Positions 22,290 through 34,849 of a DNA stretch of 64,000 nt are shown piece by piece. Source of the DNA: Lepas anatifera (lineage: Eukaryota; Arthropoda; Thecostraca; Lepadidae); NCBI GenBank assembly GCA_034440635.1, contig JAOTON010001681.1, positions 513,501 to 577,500 of the forward strand. Direction: 5' to 3'. The position numbers and the translations under genes were made by a program. Position 1 is the stretch's first letter, and each line of letters starts with the position of its first letter. The notes below the pieces were generated by a model that ran no database searches, had not been told where the DNA came from, and saw only the letters and a program-made list of their open reading frames with translations.

Positions 22290-23906
22290 AATCGGCCAAA
22301 AAATGAGTGACTTATAGGCTTTCAAAGTCAGACCTGCATTTCGAGATTGCCACAGTCGCGCGGTAGGACCAGTTCGCTTGCATTGGATACCGAGTGGTGA
22401 CGTCATAACATCATATAACCGGGATAATGTGTCAAGTTCACCTCACCTGAAGGTATAGGTCAAGGTCACATGTCAAAGGTCAAGGTCATATCAGAAATTT
22501 CAAGGTCATTAACCCCAGTGCTTCCGGTCAAAAAGCGTTACCCAGTCGGACGTGTATTATGCTATGACGTCATAGTTAACACGCGCATTGACGGGGGCGG
22601 GTACCCGCCCCCCCTCGGGTTTTTCGGAGACAGCAGAAAAACGGCAGCGCGCAGCGCCGCCATACTTGGTATACCTTTTCCCTCATCATTTTTGCAACTT
22701 CTTTGAAAATTTTAAGGATAGGTCATCTCAGGTCAGGTCACCAGTACAGGTCAAGTGACCCGACCTCAAAAAAAGTTTAAGATAGCATAAGTCGGAGCAG
22801 GGTGAACTTATCCAATTGAAACTCATATCACATAATGGGCTCACCGAGTTCTCTAAAATATGTTCCGGTATTTTTTATATCGATGACCTAAGGTCAGGTA
22901 CGAAGCATGACCTCTCCATTGGTAATACATGGGAAATATGGTTTTTACTGAATAACTCAGTAACAGATGGTGATAGAGCGTTTATTTTAGCTTCATTAGA
23001 CTCGCCTTGGCTTTGCGGTTCTAATGATACCCATTTTATATAATTTGACCCTGACCTGACCTCAGGTCAGGTCAAATCTTTGATTTGGCCTAGCAAGGTC
23101 AAATCATATATCATTCGATTTGGCTTGCTGCGAGGATTCATAGAGTTCAAGTCGTTTTGCTCTATCTTTACTTGTTCAGATGTAATGGCCGAAAAACTTT
23201 ATTTACATGTTATCCCTATGACGGCATGTTTTTGACCTCTGGTGACCTTAAATGTGACCTGACAAAAAAATGGTCCAAATATTTTCGATGGAGAAGCGGA
23301 TGGGCTACCCAACGCCGTTTACCGTTTTTTGCTACCTACCGTGGTTCTCGAGATCTTAGGGGGCGGGTACCCGCCCCCTCGTCAATCCGAAGGTGGCTCA
23401 GACCCCCGTCAATGCGCGTGTTAAGGTACATGCCTCACTGTAAAGATCAAGGTCAAAGGTCATTTTTAAAGGCCAATCCTCATTTTACACCAAACAGTGG
23501 CAAGAGTGTTAGTCAAAGTGTATATTATAGGTAGTGTACCATATTGTGATCTCATAGGTCAATAATCTTGGATGACCTTGACCGCCAAATTGTAGCAAAG
23601 CTTCTTTGCGACCTTCCCTCTATGACCCTGGTCTGCCTTAAGCCTATTCCCGTCTTGTCCCGTTTAATAACGGTATTTCCCAATAGGTCCCCAGCATGGC
23701 CAAGATTTGACGTTTATGACACCGTTTGACCTTGAAGATATTGACTTAGGTCAATGAAAATGTGTCATGATGTGGATTTTCATAGCCCCCATCCACCCTC
23801 CAAACGGATTTTTCTACGTCACTTAGTTTCCGAGATCGTAGGGGAGGGCCTGGCAGCCCCCCCTCCAGTGCGCGTTAGTGCCAGACCCCTCTCCAGTGCG
23901 GGGGTA
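22290..23906 (-). mobile_element. TTAA miniature element family B, copy 1, split by family A
   Basis: The minus-strand sequence matches the element at 55023-56878 in two blocks: 23906 to 23425 (CCCGCACTGGAG and GGCACTAACGCGCACTGGAG near the end, then the AAGGTCA-rich part) and 22575 to about 22290 (GACGTCATAACATCATATAACC). Between them sits a complete family A element (22576-23424). No coding capacity. The end at 23906 lacks a clean TTAA (reads GTAA), so that target copy has mutated. Confidence 0.7.
22576..23424 (-). mobile_element. TTAA miniature element family A, copy 1 (849 bp with targets)
   Basis: Flanked by TTAA (22576-22579 and 23421-23424), with inverted ends CACGCGCATTGACGGGGG and its complement. 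Near each end lies the perfect 20-nt palindrome GGGGGCGGGTACCCGCCCCC (22593-22612, 23359-23378). The interior is dense in AGGTCA and TGACCT and has no ORF with a known domain. TTAA duplication is the hallmark of piggyBac and also of Kolobok transposons, so this is a non-autonomous element of one of those groups. It is inserted in family B copy 1; the empty site is still readable in other family B copies. Confidence 0.85.
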
Positions 23907-24222
23907 AGTAAACCAAGTCAAGTATATATCTTTCCATTTCAATTGATTCAGTATGATCTGCTGAGAATTTGGGGTGAATCGGTTCGGCCGTTTCAGCGCT
24001 ATAGCAAAATGAACATGAACAAAAACCTCGGTGGCCATCCGTGAGGCCGTTTCCGACCACTGTGCGGCAGCCCGGCAGCCGGGGATGTACCATGAACGGT
24101 GCACCGGCCCTGCCAATGTAAATGGCGTCGGCACATAGCACGGCTGCCGCGCCGCCACACGCTGATGGGCAGGTGAGAGCAGCCCCCCTCCAGCACACGG
24201 CCCCCTGAAAACCACTCCCGCC

Positions 24223-24415
24223 CCGGCGCACCTCTATCGCCCTGAGACCGCCGGTGCACCTCTATGGGCCCCCGAAACTGCCCCGGCGCACCTCTATCGC
24301 CCTGAGACCGCCGGCGCACCTCTATGGGCCCCCGAAACTGCCCCGGCGCACCTCTATCGCCCTGAGACCGCCGGCGCACCTCTGTGGGCCCCCCAGAAAC
24401 TGCCGCGGCGCACCT
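24223..24415. repeat. 60-bp tandem repeat, about 3 copies
   Basis: Three units of CCCCGGCGCACCTCTATCGC followed by CCTGAGACCGCCGGCGCACC and TCTATGGGCCCCCGAAACTG, in exact 60-bp register (CCTGAGACCG at 24241, 24301, 24361). Each unit has two internal GGCGCACCTCTA half-units. Confidence 0.9.
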
Positions 24416-24778
24416 CCACAGTATTTCTCCCCTCCTCCCTCTCCCTATGCAAGCATGATCGCCCACAAGATAAGGTTTCCTGCTCCCCTGATAAATCTCC
24501 TCCGAGCACATTGCGCTGTCATTCACCAAATTACCCCACTCCCAATCATGGACCCGCCTATAGTATCAGCCTCCAAAGCTAGGTGGCGTCCCACCCCTGT
24601 TGATGAACCAAATTTGGCATCCGTCCGTGACGTAGTTACTTTGTTTAGGCTCTGCGGATGAAGCTCCAGTGCACTATAAGATATCTTGATTAATACATGA
24701 GTCAAATGCTTAGCAATAAATAAAAAACAAATCACTAGCTAACCAGATTCTTAAACTTACTAAACTACCTCTGGGGCA

Positions 24779-24915
24779 GTGGCGGATCTAAGGAGGGGCA
24801 TAACGAGCTCAGGCCCCCCCCCAATATTCAATGCATGGCCGGAGGGCGTTCCGAGGCAATGGCGAGGGAGGCTCGAGCCCCCCTACCCCTCGAAGTTTTC
24901 CTGGATACGCCACTG
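24779..24915. mobile_element. small MITE with CAGTGGCGGATC ends
   Basis: Begins CAGTGGCGGATCTAAGGAGG and ends CCTGGATACGCCACTG, an imperfect 16-bp terminal inverted repeat around about 105 bp of C/G-rich sequence. The same end sequence occurs on the elements at 53969-54173 and, more distantly, near 36320, suggesting a hAT-like MITE family. The flanking 8-mers are only partly alike. Confidence 0.6.
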
Positions 24916-24928
24916 CTCCAGGGTTGTT

Positions 24929-24954
24929 CACACGCGCATTGACGGGGGTCTGTG
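24929..24954. mobile_element. isolated family A terminal fragment
   Basis: TTCACACGCGCATTGACGGG and then GGTCTG matches the terminal inverted repeat of the TTAA family A elements (target mutated TTAA to TTCA) and stops where the 24-bp satellite starts. The opposite end is missing. Confidence 0.6.
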
Positions 24955-26265
24955 CGCCGATTCACTGCTACTGATACACACCGATTCACTGCTACCGATA
25001 CACACCGATTCACTGCTACCGATACACACCGATTCACTGCTACCGATACGCACCGATTCACTGCTACCGATACACACCGATTCACTGCTACCGATACACA
25101 CCGATTCGCTGCTACCGATACACACCGATTCACTGCTACCGATACACACCGATTCACTGCTACCGATACACACCGATTCACTGCTACCGATACACACCGA
25201 TTCACTGCTACCGATACACACCGATTCACTGCTACCGATACACACCGATTCACTGCTACCGATACACACCGATTCACTGCTACCGATACACACCAATTCA
25301 CTGCTACCGATACACACCAATTCACTGCTACCGATACACACCGATTCACTGCTACCGATACACACCGATTCACTGCTACCGATACACACCGATTCACTGC
25401 TACCGATACACACGGATTCACTGCTACCGATACGCACCGATTCACTGCTACCGATACACACCGATTCACTGCTACCGATACACACCGATTCGCTGCAACC
25501 GATACACACCGATTCACTGCTACCGATACACACCGATTCACTGCTACCGATACACACCGATTCACTGCTACCGATACACACCGATTCACTGCTACCGATA
25601 CACACCGATTCACTGCTACCGATACACACCGATTACTGCTACCGATACACACCGATTCACTGCTACCGATACACACCGATTGAATGCTACCGATACACAC
25701 CGATTCGCTCCTACCGATACACACGGATTCACTGCTACCGATACACACCGATTCACTGCTACCGATACACACCGATTCACTGCTACCGATACACACCGAT
25801 TCACTGCTACCGATACACCCAATTCACTGCTACCGATACACACCAATTCACTGCTACCGATACACACCGATTCACTGCTACCGATACGCACCGATTCACT
25901 GCTACCGATACCCACCGATTCACTGCTACCGATACACACCGATCCACTGCTACCGATACGCACCGATTCACTGCTACCGATACACACCGATTCACTGCTA
26001 CCGATACACACCGATTCGCTGCTACCGATACACACGGATTCACTGCTACCGATACACACCGATTCACTGCTACCGATACACACCGATTCACTGCTACCGA
26101 TACACACCGATTCACTGCTACCGATACACACCGATTCACTGCTACCGATACACACCGATTCACTGCTACCGATACACACCGATTCGCTGCTACCCATACA
26201 CACCGATTCACTGCTACCGATACACACCGATTTACTGCTGCCGATACACATCGATTCACTGCCGG
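24955..26265. repeat. 24-bp satellite array, about 54 copies
   Basis: Units of CACCGATTCACTGCTACCGATACA in near-perfect 24-bp register for 1.3 kb. Scattered single-base variants occur (ACGCACC, CGGATTC, CAATTC) and one 23-bp unit near 25630 shifts the frame. All six frames are long open because 24 is a multiple of three (HRFTATDT on plus, SVCIGSSE on minus). High unit identity suggests recent expansion. Confidence 0.97.
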
Positions 26266-27391
26266 ATTGTCCCAGAAGTTCTCGGTCGCGGAGAAAAAGG
26301 TAAAAGTTCCCCCTATCGACCCCGTCCTCCCCGGGTGGTAAAGTGGTATGAGCTAACCTTGGGAACGTTGACGACACACTCAAGCTTTGCTGCGTGGATA
26401 AATCTCTTGAAACCTATTTGCTGAATATTACTGTGGCACTGGCGATTATAACTGCGACGATGCGTTTTATTGACTTGTTTCAACCGTGACATCTTTCAGT
26501 AAATGAATACAATTATCAGAAATTGATTGACGGCATTTTAGGTCCCCACAATAGCATTTTCAACTAAAAATGTCCAATTGTACACGTATTCATTTGCAGC
26601 TTAAATCAACAGGTGTATCGCGGCACGGAACATAATCAGATCACACGCCAATATGACGTCCCGCCGATTTGCAGTCCAACAACGAGTCCTTCCTACAACA
26701 GAGAAAAATCAAATAACAAGAAATATTAGGCTTACAAGGCATCTTCAACAAAGAGAAGGCTAAATCCAATATTTTAAGTAAAGTTTGCCCCTAAAACCAC
26801 TGCAGTCTAGAGTTGCACCAAAGTGGCGCATTCCCTTTAAACTCACAAAACATAACCCTGAAGCTAGAGCATTATTGCTTTCAACAGTATCAATATACTC
26901 TTCTGAGGCCATGGGAGGCTGATGGTTTACAGCACTGGTATATCTTAATTCTTCATTCTTGGCTTATTAATAATTCTTACCACCACATTTTGCGTTTTCC
27001 TTCGCATTCCGGTGAAACAAATGCAGCTCCCTTGCGTTCACTTCACACCGGTGAGAAAAACTTCAGCCGGCAATAATAACATCTAATACTAGAGACCAGC
27101 ACAGAAAATGATTTTATCATCCATACCATTCCATTTGACTTCAGCCTGTCCCGCCCTATTCCGTCCCGGAAAACGTATGTAACACGTTCAGTCCCATCCC
27201 CCGTTCCATGGAATTACATTTAAAAATCCAGAGGTAAGTTTCCTCCCCGTCCCAAGCCAAATAAAACTTGGAAAAATGTTCGTCCCATTCCACCATTCCC
27301 ATCCCGTTTCCCGTCTCATGCAGCCCCCAATCAAATAATGGTTTGCATTTTGCGAGGAAAACTATAACGGACGAGTACGTAGACTCATTTA
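26266..27391. other. unassigned sequence
   Basis: No gene recognised. 27120-27320 is loosely repetitive in CCCGTCCCATTCC-type motifs. The last three bases (TTA) are the target duplication of the next element. Confidence 0.45.
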
Positions 27392-30226
27392 TACCCGGGG
27401 GCAAAGTGCCAAAAGCTGTCCGGCGTGTTGTAAAAGGTTGTTGCACAGAAATGAAATCCCTGAAGATTCAGGATCATGACCTTGGGTGGACAACCGATAC
27501 AGCGCCTACTCGTTGTCCGCAGGAGGTGCATTTGTCAAAGGATGCACGCGCAAAATCGGCCCTTGCCTCTTGGACTTAAACGGCTTATAACTAAGCTAAA
27601 AAAGACCGTTGGTGGCAAAAACATAATTTAAATTTCAAGCTCAAAATACACTGCTTCTACACATGTCAGTTTGTGTATTCTGGTTTAGTCTGGTTTAGTT
27701 TGTGTATTCTGGTTTTATCAACCCAGGAGGCTCAGATCAGCTTAAAGGGCACCTGTTTAGCTCAGGCGGTACCCGACTAGCTCAGAGGGCAGAACATGAG
27801 TTCAGGAGGCACAATAAGGGCTCAGGAGATCGACTCAGGGTGCATTATTTCAGCTTAGGCGGCAAAATATCTGTTGGGCACCACATCTATCAGCTCGGGG
27901 GCCCAGATCAGCTCCTATCCCCTAGACCAGAGTAAGGGCCTAGATCAGCTCAGGGAGCACCTTATCAGCTCAGGGGACCAGATAATAACGCTCAGTGCTC
28001 AGAATATAACGCTCAGTGGTCCCGACCAGCTCAGGGGTACCAGATCAAGTCAGGAAGCACTTAATTAGCTAAGGAGCCCCATACCAGCTCAGGGGTCCTC
28101 ATCAGCTTCGGCGCGCCCAGCTCAGCTGAGGGCCCCAGAGCTGCTCGGGAAATCACGCTATCAACTCGGGAGGCTCAGATTAGCTTACTTGCGTATCTAC
28201 TTGCTTTTTATTATCAGAAAGACGCTTCCTGTCAGCATAATGACAGCTCTTTTCGTGAAAATACCGATTCTGATATCAGGGATGCCACTTCTTTCTCTGA
28301 CTGACAATGTCCTGATAATGCACCATCGCAGATTGTTCGAAAAACTTCACCGTGGCGAATCTTTGTGAAATTTGATCTTATCTCCCACTCAACGTAGCAT
28401 AAATTGTCTGCAATGTTATCTTGGAAAATGATGCGCCATGCCTATTTTGTTCTCAAATAAATGCGAGTCCTTTTTTGCTGGCGTGCTGAGCAACTGTCTT
28501 CCGTTTCTCGGGTAATAGTGACATTTTTTGTCGCATTTTGCGCTCATCAGAGCTGCTAGAACATAAACGTTATTTGTTAAGGCTATGCATCTTGGTTCCA
28601 AGATTCTTCCTACAAAAAAACGCAGCTAAAATATGATAGATCATGATATTTTAATCATGTCCCACAATGTAATATCTATTCAGGAACCAAAGTCTACCAG
28701 GAAACACACCATTCCATCGCTTCAAATCCATTCTAACCTTGAGCTACTCGTATAGACTTGTATACAATACATCAACCCTGTGCACGTGGATTCAATTTTT
28801 TGCGGTGCCTCATTAACAACCCCATGGGAGATGACCTAGAAAATAATATATTTCAACATTTCTAAGCCTAACGTCTTACTTACTAACTGACGGGATGTTC
28901 AATGTCGGCATTCTGCGCTGGCGTCGTTCTCGTGTTTTTTAGTGTTTCGCCATTTGCAAGCTTCCTGCGCTATTTCTTTCGGTAATATTTTTTTGGAAAA
29001 AGTTCAAAATCGACCTTAGTTAGCGACAAAAGCAAGCATGGTGTGGCATTTGCATGTAGTATATCTTTGGACGTGGGCTATGAAAGTCAAATGTAGGTAC
29101 TGATCTTTTGATCTCAACTCCTAAGGTCTGGTGCTACAATGGAAGAGACCGGGCAAACTCGGGGGTACCCTGCGCTACCGTTCATACCAGGGAACATATG
29201 CTTATGCGCAAATCATACCTCCTCAGTTTTCAGACGTGAGCTGCAATGCGGCACATAATAACTACAGGCGGACTAAATTACTCCCAAACATCACTGCCAA
29301 TAAGGGTACTGCAGTGCGCTACATTTTGCATTGGACCACACATATACGAGTGTTTTGATGAATGGCCATAGCTTTTGCAATAGTCTTTATAGTCTTACAA
29401 AACTTTGTGTTAATATATCAAACATGTGCAGCATTACATCTGCCAAATTTGGTGTTTGTTAACTGAACTGAGTTTAATCTACTTGAGTTTAACTGAAAGG
29501 GGTGTAACGATGTCCCTCAGGCGATTTTGCACGTGCTGGAGTATTGGGCAGAACACCCATTGCGCAATTTCCTATATAATATGGAGAACAATGGTTGATT
29601 TCAGTCAGGAAGATACCATTTGGAACTATTTGCTTATCCAATCAGTTATTACCAGCACTGAAGCAGGAAGCTAACATCTCGGGCAAAGTTCCCCAATTGG
29701 CTTGAAAACAGTGCATTTGCATGCGCCCAGATATGACGTCATATCTCAATACCTCTTCTAGGTGTCTAAACCATTTTTGGAGAAATTATACCGAACATGT
29801 TAAGCGACATGTATGCAAAGTTTCACGGCTGTTCGTTTAACCAATACAGAGATACAGGTTTTGAGCCAGAAGGGGTGTTGACGTACACCTCTTTCGCTGA
29901 GCTGCACGTGCCAAAAATGACGTGATAGGACTAAACCAGAATACACAAACTGACATGTGTAGAAGCAGTGTATTTTGAGCTTGAAAATTAAATTATGTTT
30001 TTGCCACCAACGGTCTTTTTAGCTTAGTTATAAGCCGTTTAAGTCCAAGAGGCAAGGGCCGATTTTGCGCGTGCATCCTTTGACAAATGCACCTCCTGCG
30101 GACAACGAGTAGGCGCTGTATCGGTTGTCCACCCAAGGTCATGATCCTGAATCTCCAGGGATTTCATTTTTGTGCAACAACCTTTTACAACACGCCGGAC
30201 AGCTTTTGGCACTTTGCCCCCGGGTA
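27392..30226. mobile_element. 2.8-kb non-autonomous DNA transposon with 299-bp terminal inverted repeats
   Basis: Left arm 27392-27690 starts TACCCGGGGGCAAAGTGCCA. Right arm 29929-30226 is its near-perfect reverse complement over the whole length (about 299 and 298 bp, few mismatches). The flanks are TTA on both sides (27389-27391, 30227-30229), a 3-bp target duplication of the TWA type used by PIF/Harbinger elements. The interior has no transposase: it holds a degenerate GCTCAGG-type array (27716-28190) and AT-rich sequence with short ORFs only. High arm identity implies recent mobility or arm-to-arm gene conversion. Superfamily is inferred from the target size alone. Confidence 0.85.
27716..28190. 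repeat. degenerate GATCAGCTCAGGGG array inside the long-TIR element
   Basis: About 20 loosely spaced units around the core AGATCAGCTCAGGGG(G)CC, spacing about 20-27 bp, strongly diverged. It is the reverse complement of the core in the 2.5-kb array at 39960-42510 (CCCCTGAGCTGGTCTGGG). Confidence 0.7.
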
Positions 30227-30229
30227 TTA

Positions 30230-30799
30230 AGACGCAATCTTAAACGTTATGTACATATAAACTTTTAAGTAAAAACACACTACGATTCCCCTTTTCTCAT
30301 GAGTTCGTGTTTGACAATAAAACACGCGAGAGAACCGAGGCCCTCAGCCGGTACATCAACTCGGGAGCTGCCGTAAACGTCCCATTGCCTTAACTACAGC
30401 GACCGCACACTGTGCGTACGCAAAAAATATTAGAATACAGAAAACCATCGTACGTAGAACAGGGAGTAATGGCCCGCCTACGCTGGTCTTACGCCGAGCG
30501 TAGCTACAGGCGGAGGGGGATCAGAATACAGCATTGGTTTGTCTGCGCAAGGTCCTACGTACACGAGAGATCAGAATATTGTATTGCAGGGCATATTTTA
30601 AGGAATCGGGACTGGTGGGCATTCAGCTGAAAAGGGCACGAATTCCCACCAAAAGGGCACTCCTAGAGCATCAAATGACTGATGACTGGTGGGCACTGGG
30701 CCGTTCAGGGCCGTTCACTGGTGGACATAGCATGGGGGACTGGTGGGCAAAATGCCCACCACTTTGTAGCTTAAATATGCCCTGTTGTATTGTATTGTA
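30230..30799. other. unassigned sequence with GGACTGGTGGGCA repeats
   Basis: No gene recognised. 30605-30760 has several scattered copies of ACTGGTGGGCA/TGCCCACCA in both orientations, and 30785-30810 is a short GTATT microsatellite. Confidence 0.45.
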
Positions 30800-31140
30800 T
30801 TGTATTAGTTACGAACACTTCCACACATACGGTGGCTTTTCAAGCGCCGTCGTAATGAACGTGAAGTGATGAAGACTACGAAAGGAGACGGTAAGGATTA
30901 GGATGGATGAGGTTAAAGGAAGGTGGGATACTACCTGGAGGGGTCGCTGCTGCCCAAGGCGCATGCGCTCGCTGCCTCCAGGCAGTTTAAGGATAAAGAG
31001 GAGGATAAGGATAGGATTGTTGTTCCACACACGCACACACACATAAAGTGATAATACAAAAATAAATTGAAGAAGATGAAGATGAAATCGGCGGTGTTCG
31101 GCATCGTATTTGTTTTGGTTTCGTAGACGTCACTGTCTGT
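30800..31140 (-). mobile_element. dispersed repeat family D, copy 1
   Basis: About 340 bp that matches 61140-61500 in opposite orientation. Shared landmarks are GGCGCTTGAAAAG, a GCGCATGCGC core, CTTATCCT runs, a GT/AC microsatellite and (TTCATC)n. No coding frame. The TTCATC-type end could be the tail of a retroposed element, but its class is unknown. Confidence 0.7.
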
Positions 31141-31534
31141 CTCCAGTTCAGCATTTTAATATGGCGCCAGGATGCACACATAGAATACAGTGCATTCGTA
31201 CACAATAAGAGGTACCAAAAAATAAAAAATAGTACGAATTCAAGAGAAAGTGAGCTCATTTTCACTTGCAAATAGTGCAAACACTCATCACTGCTTCGTT
31301 TTCTCGTTTTTGTTGTCGAGGCGCAAAAATGGTTCTGATACTTCCTGCGTCGTTCAGAGCCCTACAATCCAAAACCGTTTAAAATCTTATATGCTTGATA
31401 TGCTTGATGCTAACTCAAAGGCACTCAAAATATCGCCCATCCTGCCCTGTGGAGTCGATTCATCGCTTTTCCATACAATTTACATTCATGTCAGCCAGAC
31501 AGATGCGCTCGGAAGACTAAAGCTCTAGCATTAC

Positions 31535-31750
31535 CTACTCAGAAATCCTTTGGGCTTACCTAATGACACACGCGCCCGGGGCTTTACGGCGCACCACCTA
31601 CTGAAGTCACATGGCGTTGCCGTTCTCACTCTGTTGAATGGGTATATTTGGAACCAGGAAGTCCTTATCCAGTCTTCCAGCCCGACATCTGAACCCGGGA
31701 AGACGGCGTGGAAGTCTGAAACAGCCCACTGCGCCACTCCATCCCTTTGA
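31535..31750 (-). mobile_element. tRNA-derived SINE (minus strand)
   Basis: The minus strand reads GGATGGAGTGGCGCAGTGGG (A box at about 31736-31724), then CCCGGGTTCAGATGTCGG (B box about 31696-31684), at tRNA-like spacing. A body of unrelated sequence runs toward 31540. The A and B boxes are recognisable but the cloverleaf is degraded, as in SINE heads. Confidence 0.65.
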
Positions 31751-32032
31751 CTAGTGTATGGCCTTGCCTGGCCAGCCAGAGGTCATCCATAAATTCCATA
31801 ACTAAAAATGTTGGTGATCTTTTACCCATCCCCTCCCCGTGCAACGTTTTCTGTCGGCCATGTGTAAGGTGCGGTAACGCTGCGGCCGACTCCCCTCTCC
31901 CCCTCCTCCCTTTTGCGTCAGGCAGTTTACGGACAGTCCCTTATTGACACTCGTGGAGACTACGTGTGAGACCATGTGCCAGATTCGGACACCGTTTCCT
32001 GCCGTTAACAAACGAGGGAAACGACGCTCAAC

Positions 32033-32312
32033 TGTCCACTCCCAAAGGTCACACGGCAGGGTAAGAAGGTCCAATCCCAAAGGCCACACAGCAGGGTAAG
32101 AAGGTCCAATCCCAAAGGTCACACGGCAGGGTAAGAAAGTCCACTCCCAAAGGTCACACGGCAGGGTGAGAAAGTCCACTCCCAAAGGTCACACGGCAGG
32201 GTGAGAAAGTCCACTCCCAAAGGTCACACGGTGGGGTGAGAAAGTCCACTCCCAAAGGTCACACGGCAGGGTGAGAAAGTCCACTCCCAAAGGTCACACG
32301 GTGGGGTGAGAA
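32033..32312. repeat. 35-bp minisatellite, 8 copies
   Basis: Units of GGTCACACGGCAGGGTGAGA plus AAGTCCACTCCCAAA at 35-bp spacing. Variants include CGGTGGGG and TAAGAAGGTCCAAT. Non-coding. Confidence 0.95.
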
Positions 32313-33880
32313 GATCCTCTCCCAAAGTTTACAAAGGCGATTTAAGGGATTATACTTCAGTTATGTTTTCTCTTAGCTGACGTGGACTGGGTTTGTAACT
32401 CCCCTCCCCCTACCCTCGTGGGAAGGAGACATTTCTCCGAATCCCCAGCTCTGAAACCTTTGTCGTCCTACCTCGCCAGTATGATAGCGGGCTGCGACGT
32501 CAAATATTAATTCCGAAACGATGGAACAAGTGTTATAGCCTCAAAAGCTTAGGTTTAATTTCACTTTGTGTTTGCTCCCACTTGCCACAAGTTGGGTTTA
32601 GCGATATCTGCAATTGTGACTTTGGGCGTTGAGGAGGAAGGGAATAAAGTAAGATAAACTTTGACGTGGTATTTGAAACAATGAAGCGCTACACATTCTG
32701 TGTAGGGCTCCACTGTTTCAGATGGAAAACAACTACTTTTCTTCAGCATCTCTTCAGAAAAACTGTACACTGCCACTTGGTCTTAAATTTAAATCCAGCC
32801 ACTGTGCCTTTCCAGCCTTTCCTGTGACTGTATTTTTGCAGTGTCTTGTATTTTTACAATTGTGGTTTGTTTGTACGATATGAATATACATACACGGATT
32901 CGAAAAATGCAATACGGTTGGGAAGATCCAGTAGCAAAGCCTACACGTATGCATGATAACTTTCTGACATGAAGATGAATTGTAAAGTGGGTTTTAATAT
33001 CAAACAAGATCAACACCATTATTCCAGTCCACGTGGCAAATATTTTTAGGATTATGTTGGGAGAACATTGAAAATAATTGCAGCCTGTGCGAATCTGGCC
33101 TGTTCGCAGTTTAGGAAAATAAGCTCAGCGGAGAAGCTTTAACGCTTTTGGCGATCCAAGCCGGACACTAACCCCACATGGTTAAGCACTCTAAAGAGGT
33201 TTATAACCAGATTACACACTGAAGCGGATATTTGGCAGAGTGAAACTAGGGAAAACACAGAAACTTCAAAAATAGGTGACAATTTCCGATCTCCCTATAT
33301 TAATATTTTCTCATTCGTCAGGATGGGAGAAATACTCCTGTGCGTGAACTTGTGAGGGGTGATAATATATTTGTAGTGATCATGTGATAGAATGCTGCCA
33401 TATACGATGGCATGCATAGGAACGTGTGCTTTGTGACATTATAAGACCAACTGGAGAAAAACAAAAGATGTCCCATACGCACAGGCAATCTGTTGATAAA
33501 TTGATAACTCATTTATCTAATGGCTGTGATATTGCACGTTTAATGGTCACAAGTCATGACACCTACAATTCGTGCCGTATTTCTTATGAGCAGCAATAAT
33601 CATATCAAACGTCGATTTCGACAGTTCCCTGGATTATCCCGAATGCCGTCTTTTTCTCTCTCTCTGCAAATGGGCAGGTATTTCGACCCACATGTCACCA
33701 TGCAATGTCTAGCGTTTGTGAAACGGCAAATTATGTGCAACCGAAGCAAAAAGACCAACAGATTCACTATGTACTGACTACCCACTTGTTCATCTACTAT
33801 CCTCTTCAGGTCCAGTTCGGGGTGCATCAGGCAAGAGGAGAGGCGAGCGTGCGCTACACACGGCGCTGGGTGCGCTGCGA
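32313..33880. other. unassigned AT-rich sequence
   Basis: No gene, array or terminal repeat recognised. Short ORFs have no known domain. Confidence 0.4.
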
Positions 33881-34320
33881 GCGTGCGCTACACACGGCGC
33901 TGGGTGTGCCAACGGCGCTTACCCATGACATATGCCGCCGGTTTTTGTGCTTAGACGCAAATACCCATTTTCAGTTTGATCTGATGCTCTGAGATGCTCT
34001 TCCATTCTCTGACATTCCCTTCCACATCCTTGTGTTTGTTTTAAAAAAGCTGAAAGCAGTTTTTAACTAAGTTACTGGTTGAACTCCTCTTCATGGCTCG
34101 AGCTTCAAGACAATAGTTCCCATTGCTGAAACAAGGAGTGAAAACCGACAGAACCGATTCAAATTAAAGGTATTCCGTCAACCTATTGCTCCATCGACGA
34201 TCATCTTCAAGTCAAGGCCACAGTGTCTGAGGTGCCCTGTGCACCGCGAGGGGTGCGCCAACGGCGCCTACCCATGATATATTCTTTTTTCATGCCTAGA
34301 AACAAATACCCGAGGTTTTT
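33881..34320. mobile_element. dispersed repeat family E, two partial copies
   Basis: GTGCCAACGGCGCTTACCCATGACATAT (33900-33935) and GTGCGCCAACGGCGCCTACC plus CATGATATATTC (about 34245-34280) are diverged copies, each followed by a stretch ending CAAATACCC. A third copy lies reversed at about 44640-44790 and extends the match into TTCA(G/A)GTCAAGGTCA. The class is not recognised. Confidence 0.55.
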
Positions 34321-34849
34321 GTTCTTGAGATCAATACTTTGAGCTCTTTTACGTGCTACTGTTAATTTTAAAATCCACACTGAAGAACATATTTCTAAAG
34401 TTATTTAATTTGTTTTTGAATAAATACAACTTTTTCACTAGAAATCAGACCTTTCAAATCTACCACCGTTGTATTTATTGACTCAATGCAAACATTTTGA
34501 TGTAAAATTTGATGTGTTTATCATTATTTTACCTGGGTAAAATAGCTGCAGAATAAATTGCCGCGCCGGCAAAGTGAAACATTGTCGGAGACTATAACTC
34601 CTGAACCGTTGCAGCTAGCAAACTAAAATGCCAGATGCGTGTTCTGGGCTGCCGATAACTCCATATACAAAGTTAGAAGAAAATCAAAGACAAGAGGGTG
34701 TAAAATCGACTATCGTGTGTGCTGAAATGACTTAAATGCTCCACCTGACCCTTTGTCATCTATATGAAAAATCCCAGACCATATTTTGTAGTGCTTGGAA
34801 GGCCCACTATGAGATATTAGTTTTTTTGAGGATAGGTTCACCGTTTTTA

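Noticed and set aside
24779..26424. A 520-codon plus-strand frame across 24.8-26.3 kb
   Set aside because: It is the 24-bp satellite; the same region is open in five other frames.
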